This document shows, one piece after another, positions 60,174-64,000 of a DNA stretch of 64,000 bases. The position numbers and the translations under genes were made by a program. A model generated the notes under the pieces. It was not told the DNA's origin, ran no database searches, and saw nothing but the letters and a program-made list of their open reading frames with translations. The DNA comes from Variovorax sp. 54. GTDB lineage: Bacteria > Pseudomonadota > Gammaproteobacteria > Burkholderiales > Burkholderiaceae_C. The stretch spans positions 5,039,501 through 5,103,500 of the forward strand of contig NZ_PEFF01000001.1 of assembly GCF_002754375.1 (NCBI RefSeq), in the 5' to 3' direction. Within the stretch, counting starts at the first letter, position 1. The number at the start of each line of letters is the position of its first letter.

Positions 60174-61937
60174 TCAAAGACTCTCAGGCGCGCCCTGCGT
60201 CATCACAAGCGGTTTGACCGCCAGATCGGGCGGAACGTTCATCATGCGCAGGGTCTGCTGCACGACTTCGCTGAACACGGGCGCTGCCGCAACGCCGCCG
60301 AAATACTGGCCGTCGGTCGGCTCGTCGATCATCACCGCGACGATGATGCGCGGCTTCTCGATGGGCGCCATGCCGGTGAACCAGGCGCGGTACTTGTTGC
60401 TGGCGTAGCCCTTGCCGACCTGCTTGTGGGCCGTGCCCGACTTGCCGCCGACCGAGTAGCCGACCGTTTGCGCACGCGTGCCGGTGCCGCCCGGGCCGGC
60501 GGCCATCTGCAGCATCTTGCGCACCGCGAGCGCGTTGGACGGCGAAAACACCCGCACGCCGACCGGCGGCTCGGTGTTCTTCAGGATGGTGACCGGAATG
60601 ATGGAGCCGTCGTGCGCGAACGAGGTGTACGAATGCGCCATCTGGAACAGCGAGGCCGACAGGCCGTAGCCGTAGGCCATGGTGGCCTGCTCGACCGGCT
60701 TCCAGGTCTTCCACGGGCGCAGCCGGCCGGTCACGGCGCCGGGAAACTGGATCTGCGGCTTCTGGCCATAGCCGAGCGCGGTGTAGGTGTCCCACATCTC
60801 GTGGGGCGTCATCTTCTGGGCGATCTTGAGCGCGCCCACGTTGCTCGACTTCTGGATCACACCCTCGACCGTCAAGGCCCCGTTGTTATGGGTGTCGGTG
60901 ATCGTGAAGCCACCCAACTGGTAGCGGCCGGGGGTCGTATCGATGATGGTTTTCGGCGTGATCCGGCCCGCCTCCAGCGCCATGGCGACCGTGATGGGCT
61001 TCATGGTCGAGCCGGGCTCGAAGGTGTCGGTGATCGCGCGGTTGCGCAACTGCTCGCCCGTGAGGTTCTGGCGCTTGTCGGGCACGTAGCTCGGGTAGTT
61101 GGCCAGCGCCAGCACTTCGCCGGTGACGGCGTCGAGCACCACCACGCTGCCGGCCTTGGCCTTGCGCGCCGTGACGGCGTCGCGCAGCTTCTGGTAGGCG
61201 AAGAACTGCACCTTGCTGTCGACGCTGAGCTGGATGTCGCGGCCCTCGACCGGCGGCACCTGCTCGCCCACGCCCTCGACCACGCGGCCCAGTCGGTCCT
61301 TGATGACGCGGCGCGAGCCGGCCTTGCCGGCCAGCTCCTTGTTGAACGCCAGTTCGATGCCTTCCTGGCCGTTGTCTTCCACGTTGGTGAAGCCCACCAC
61401 GTGCGCCGCCGCCTCGCCCTCGGGGTACTGGCGCTTGTATTCCTTGCGCTGGTAGATGCCCTTGAGGTTGAGCGCCGCGATCTGCTTGGCGATGGGCTCG
61501 TCGACCTGGCGCTTGATCCAGACGAAGGTCTTGTCTTCGTCTTCGAGCTTCTTGTCGAAGTCCTTCTGCGGCATGCCGAGCAGCTTGGCGACCTGCTTGA
61601 GCTTGGCGCGCACCTCGGGGTCGTCGCGTTCCACGTCTTCGGGAATGGCCCAGATGCTGGGCGCCACCACGCTGGACGCCAGGATGAGCCCGTTGCGGTC
61701 GAGGATGCGGCCGCGGTTGGCCGGCAGCTCCAGCGTGCGCGCAAAGCGCACTTCGCCCTGGCGCTGGAAGAAGCTGTTGTTGAAGACCTGCACGTACGCG
61801 GCCCGCCCCGCCAACATGACGAAGCCGAAGGCGATGCCGGCAACTATGAACTTGCTGCGCCACACCGGCGTCTTGCTCGCGAGCAAGGGGCTGGTGGTGA
61901 GCTGAACACTTTTCCGATAGCTAGGACTGACCATCAT
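60174..61937 (-). CDS. ftsI: Peptidoglycan D,D-transpeptidase (PBP3/FtsI type)
   Basis: A 587-residue class B penicillin-binding protein. A single N-terminal membrane helix (FIVAGIAFGFVMLAGRAAYVQVF, about residues 27-50) is followed by the dimerisation domain (RILDRNGLILASSVVAPSIW). The transpeptidase domain holds the three catalytic motifs: STMK (Ser near 310), SSN (near 363) and KSGT (near 499). It cross-links septal peptidoglycan in the periplasm. Unlike normal ftsI it has neither ftsL in front nor murE behind, so it is probably a second copy outside the division cluster. Confidence 0.9.
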   Translation of the reverse strand: MMVSPSYRKSVQLTTSPLLASKTPVWRSKFIVAGIAFGFVMLAGRAAYVQVFNNSFFQRQGEVRFARTLELPANRGRILDRNGLILASSVVAPSIWAIPEDVERDDPEVRAKLKQVAKLLGMPQKDFDKKLEDEDKTFVWIKRQVDEPIAKQIAALNLKGIYQRKEYKRQYPEGEAAAHVVGFTNVEDNGQEGIELAFNKELAGKAGSRRVIKDRLGRVVEGVGEQVPPVEGRDIQLSVDSKVQFFAYQKLRDAVTARKAKAGSVVVLDAVTGEVLALANYPSYVPDKRQNLTGEQLRNRAITDTFEPGSTMKPITVAMALEAGRITPKTIIDTTPGRYQLGGFTITDTHNNGALTVEGVIQKSSNVGALKIAQKMTPHEMWDTYTALGYGQKPQIQFPGAVTGRLRPWKTWKPVEQATMAYGYGLSASLFQMAHSYTSFAHDGSIIPVTILKNTEPPVGVRVFSPSNALAVRKMLQMAAGPGGTGTRAQTVGYSVGGKSGTAHKQVGKGYASNKYRAWFTGMAPIEKPRIIVAVMIDEPTDGQYFGGVAAAPVFSEVVQQTLRMMNVPPDLAVKPLVMTQGAPESL

Positions 61938-62087
61938 TCACGCCTCGTTAAGCAATAAGGATCAGTCCACAAGCTGCGGCAATCTGGGTGATCATGACGT
62001 CGCGCTGGTCGAAAAGATACGTGGAAAGTATCTTCCCGCTAGTTAGGACGTTGAGTAGATCTTAGAGCTTGATCGGATCCTGTCGCA

Positions 62088-62120
62088 CTGTCGAATGGCT
62101 GGTGTTGGCCGACTGTAGCC
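62088..62120 (-). repeat. Dispersed GGCTACAG repeat, copy g
   Basis: Minus-strand reading GGCTACAGTCGGCCAACACC, then AGCCATTCGACAG. It matches copy a at 30 of 33 positions. It is followed on the plus strand by GTCGGC, which pairs with GCCGAC inside the repeat to make a six-base stem. It sits between the ftsI start and the small gene at 62227. Confidence 0.75.
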
Positions 62121-62226
62121 TGTCGGCTACCAGGTGCTTCGGATCCGAAGCCGCTCATCGGTAGCTCCTCAAAGCGGTCAATTCATTCTGCCCGGATGCC
62201 GTCGATCAAGTAGAGTCGAAACCGCC

Positions 62227-62442
62227 ATGTCCTATAGCCACTACGTCCGTTGCCCAAAGAGCCACAGCCTCAGCGTCACGGAGAATGGCACCCCGCTTGA
62301 ACTCCTGGCCGAAGGCCGCGCCAACGTCACCATTAACTGCGAGCATTGTGGCTTCTCCAATGAGTACGTAGGTATTTCAGCCGAGGAGTTCGAGGCACTA
62401 GCTGTCTCTGACGAGGTCGCTGAACAGGAACTTAGGAAGTAG
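62227..62442 (+). CDS. Small zinc-ribbon-like protein
   Basis: A 71-residue protein with two Cys sets, YVRCPKSHS and INCEHCGFSNEY, which could bind one zinc (C near residue 9; C-x-x-C near 38-41). The C-terminal part is acidic and helical. No family recognised; a nucleic-acid or protein-binding role is only a guess. Confidence 0.55.
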   Translation: MSYSHYVRCPKSHSLSVTENGTPLELLAEGRANVTINCEHCGFSNEYVGISAEEFEALAVSDEVAEQELRK

Positions 62443-62476
62443 TCAGTCGAGGTTGTCACGGAGCGAGGCGAAGCAC

Positions 62477-62655
62477 CTATGTAACGCAGCCGACCGTCCA
62501 TTTTTGGTCGACTGTAGCCGGTCGCGCTGCAGTCACGAAGGGGCCCATATCGACTGGACGTTCTTCTCTGAAGCTGTCCGCGCCGAAGTAGAACTGAGCC
62601 ACCGCGCCGCTTGAATCGTGAGCCAGGGGTGGAAGCCGACGCAGCAATGGTCGAC
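62477..62655 (-). pseudogene. Possible C-terminal gene fragment cut by the IS element
   Basis: A minus-strand reading without its own start enters from the IS21 edge and continues as SSGAVAQFYFGADSFREERP and VDMGPFVTAARPATVDQ to a TAG at 62479-62477. It looks coding. Repeat copies h and i lie at its two ends, and its last codons run through copy h. The 5' part would have been removed by insertion of the IS. Low confidence. Confidence 0.3.
62489..62519 (-). repeat. Dispersed GGCTACAG repeat, copy h
   Basis: Minus-strand reading GGCTACAGTCGACCAAAAAT, then GGACGGTCGGC. One base differs from the common head; the second half is like copy b. Confidence 0.7.
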
Positions 62656-62658
62656 TGT
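62635..62658 (-). repeat. Truncated dispersed repeat copy i at the IS edge
   Basis: Minus-strand reading ACAGTCGACCATTGCTGCGT then CGGC. The expected GGCT head is missing and is replaced by the IS21-family end (plus strand TGTGGATAAG from 62656), so the IS appears to have inserted in or at this repeat copy. Confidence 0.5.
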
Positions 62659-62767
62659 GGATAAGTGTATGTCTTGCCTTGTTCTGTGACCTTCTTTCGC
62701 TTCTTGTGATCGAACTCATAAGGCGCGAAGGGCGAAGCCCGTAGCGCCTTGTCACGCGCGACGGCCG

Positions 62768-63577
62768 TCAATCAACGGCGTCTGTTGGATCGGCCTTGGC
62801 GCCTGTCTTGCGGGTCTGCTCCCTGGCCTTGATGCGCTTCTTCGCGGTGGAGCTGCTGTGCAGGAACCGATGGCTCTCGTTGCCCGTCTCCACGATGTGA
62901 CAGTGGTGCGTGAGGCGGTCGAGCAAGGCGGTCGTCATCTTCGCGTCGCCGAACACCGTCGACCATTCGGCGAAGTCCAGGTTGGTGGTGATCACCACGC
63001 TGGTGTGCTCGTACAGCTTGGACAGCAGGTGGAACAGCAGCGCGCCGCCGGCCTGGCTGAACGGCAAGTAGCCCAGTTCGTCCAGGATCACCAGATCCAT
63101 TCGCAGCAGGCTCAGCGCAATACGCCAGGCCTTGCCCTGGGCCTTCTCCTGCTCCAGTGCATTGACCAGATCGACCGTCGAGTAGAACCGCACGCGCTTG
63201 CCGTGGCGCGTAATGCCCGACACGCCCAGAGCCGTTGCCAGATGGGTCTTGCCTGTGCCCGGGCCACCGACCAAGACAACGTTATGCGCGGCCTCCGTGA
63301 ACTCCAGCATCGCGAGCTGGTGGACCAGCTTCTGGTCGACCACCGAGGCATCGAAGTCGAAGCCGGCCAGATCCCGGTGCACGGGGAAGCGCGCCGAGCT
63401 CATCTGGTGCTGCACCGAACGCATCGAACGGTCCGTGGTCTCCGCCTGCAGCAGATGTTCGACCAGCCAGCGCGAGGCGTCCAGGCCGGACGCTGTACCT
63501 TGCTCCGCCAGATCGCACCAGGCACTGGCCATGCCATGCAGGCGCAACGCCTTGAGTTCGACTGTCACGTCACGCAT
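62768..63577 (-). CDS. istB: IS21-family helper ATPase IstB
   Basis: A 269-residue AAA+ ATPase. It opens with [20 protein letters not shown], then has Walker [17 protein letters not shown] (near residue 105) and Walker [15 protein letters not shown] (near residue 165). IstB bends target DNA and activates the IstA transposase. GGAGGTGG directly before ATG 63577 is a strong ribosome-binding site. The start overlaps the istA stop by eight bases. It ends in a Lys-rich tail. Confidence 0.95.
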   Translation of the reverse strand: MRDVTVELKALRLHGMASAWCDLAEQGTASGLDASRWLVEHLLQAETTDRSMRSVQHQMSSARFPVHRDLAGFDFDASVVDQKLVHQLAMLEFTEAAHNVVLVGGPGTGKTHLATALGVSGITRHGKRVRFYSTVDLVNALEQEKAQGKAWRIALSLLRMDLVILDELGYLPFSQAGGALLFHLLSKLYEHTSVVITTNLDFAEWSTVFGDAKMTTALLDRLTHHCHIVETGNESHRFLHSSSTAKKRIKAREQTRKTGAKADPTDAVD

Positions 63578-64000
63578 GGTCCACCTCCTGTCCACGCAGG
63601 CTGTCGTAGCGTGCCGTGTTGGCCAGCGGCGGCGTGACGATCTGCAGCGCCGTCTCGGCACTCTGCGGTGTTGCCGGCGCGGTGAGCCGGCCGAGCACAT
63701 TGACGACATGCTCCACGCTGACACGGCCTGACGGCGGACCACTCTCCAGCGCCAGTTCGACCGCCACGATCACTGCGTCCAGCCCCGCCGCCGGCACGAT
63801 GGCCAATACCTGGGCCATCACGCGATCTCCGCCGGGTTGTCGCAGCAGGCCGCGGCGCAGTTGTTGCAGCGCCTCGGGCATGTCTGCGAAGGGCGCACCG
63901 TTCCTCAATGCACCAGGCTTGCGCTGGATGAGCCGAATGTAGTGCTGCCAGTCGTAGCGGGTGCCGCCAGAGGCGCTCAGGCGCTCGTGGCGCGCCACTG
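63570..64000 (-). CDS. istA: IS21-family transposase IstA, C-terminal part
   Basis: About 143 residues of the C-terminal end; the N-terminal part and DDE catalytic core lie beyond base 64000. The visible part ([60 protein letters not shown]) matches the conserved IstA tail. It overlaps istB by eight bases, the normal coupled arrangement. Confidence 0.92.
   Translation of the reverse strand, partial: VARHERLSASGGTRYDWQHYIRLIQRKPGALRNGAPFADMPEALQQLRRGLLRQPGGDRVMAQVLAIVPAAGLDAVIVAVELALESGPPSGRVSVEHVVNVLGRLTAPATPQSAETALQIVTPPLANTARYDSLRGQEVDHA

Larger units (their letters stand above)
62656..64000 (-). mobile_element. IS21-family insertion sequence (partial, runs off the window)
   Basis: Contains istB complete and the end of istA, overlapping as usual for IS21. 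The end of the element is placed at 62656, where TGTGGATAAG replaces the head of a repeat copy; IS21-family ends often begin with TG. The other end and the rest of istA lie beyond the window. The boundary is inferred and may be off by a few bases. Confidence 0.75.

Noticed and set aside
60426..61958. A 510-codon plus-strand frame opposite ftsI
   Set aside because: Shadow frame; the residues are an Arg/His/Gly/Val mixture without domains, whereas the minus strand encodes the full PBP motifs.
15231..62519. The dispersed repeat as classical integron attC sites
   Set aside because: The inverse core and core motifs (RYYYAAC and GTTRRRY) are not present, and no integron integrase of the IntI type is in the window.

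Overview
This is a high-GC chromosomal window with the gene content of a Comamonadaceae-type betaproteobacterium. A Variovorax-like genus fits best; this is inferred from gene families, not from a marker gene. Pointers are a Bug/TctC-family binding protein beside a VanA/VanB-type oxygenase, DUF3297 and DUF4124 proteins, a DUF1295 gene behind a cyclopropane-synthase-like methyltransferase, many LysR and AraC regulators, and consistently G/C-ending codons.

Layout. 1-6.3 kb: ordinary chromosome with a divergent adenylosuccinate-synthetase paralogue behind the end of a VWA-like gene, small membrane, TPR and exported proteins, a GNAT acetyltransferase and a LysR regulator. 6.3-9.9 kb: a run of small accessory genes (XRE, unknown, carbamoyltransferase-like, TPR, DHFR-like, HD) ending in a start-less gene remnant. 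10-15.1 kb: a response regulator, hybrid histidine kinase and NHL lipoprotein on the minus strand, then a DMT exporter. 15.2-19 kb: an rRNA-methyltransferase-like gene and five small plus-strand genes (membrane protein, lipoprotein, SMI1/KNR4, L7/L12-like, membrane protein) separated by copies of a dispersed repeat of about 30 bp. 19-34.3 kb: metabolic genes, including an aromatic oxygenase operon with its LysR regulator, then lipid-modifying, RNase H-like, DUF2272, hydrolase and Na/Pi genes, ending at tRNA-Lys(CTT) with its own promoter and terminator.

35.4-42.6 kb looks like an integrated island. It opens with a DUF4102-type integrase directly behind a chromosomal SDR gene. It carries an XRE repressor with a duplicated palindromic operator, a three-gene operon of unknown function (PH-like membrane protein, exported coiled protein, exported alpha/beta hydrolase) closed by a strong terminator, and a second tyrosine recombinase translationally coupled to a small protein. 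43-56 kb is a complete type I secretion cargo unit: ABC exporter, membrane-fusion protein, Sel1-like exported protein and a 2755-residue RTX protein with a serralysin-type zinc site. The outer-membrane TolC component is not in the window.

56-64 kb is gene debris and small unknown genes, a second batch of the dispersed repeat, an ftsI gene lying outside any division cluster, and the 3' half of an IS21-family element (istB and partial istA) whose end abuts a truncated copy of the same repeat.

The two strongest leads for something new are (i) the dispersed repeat that sits at the 3' ends or boundaries of small accessory genes and twice supplies the stop codon, and (ii) the operator-controlled three-gene island operon at 38.1-41.2 kb.
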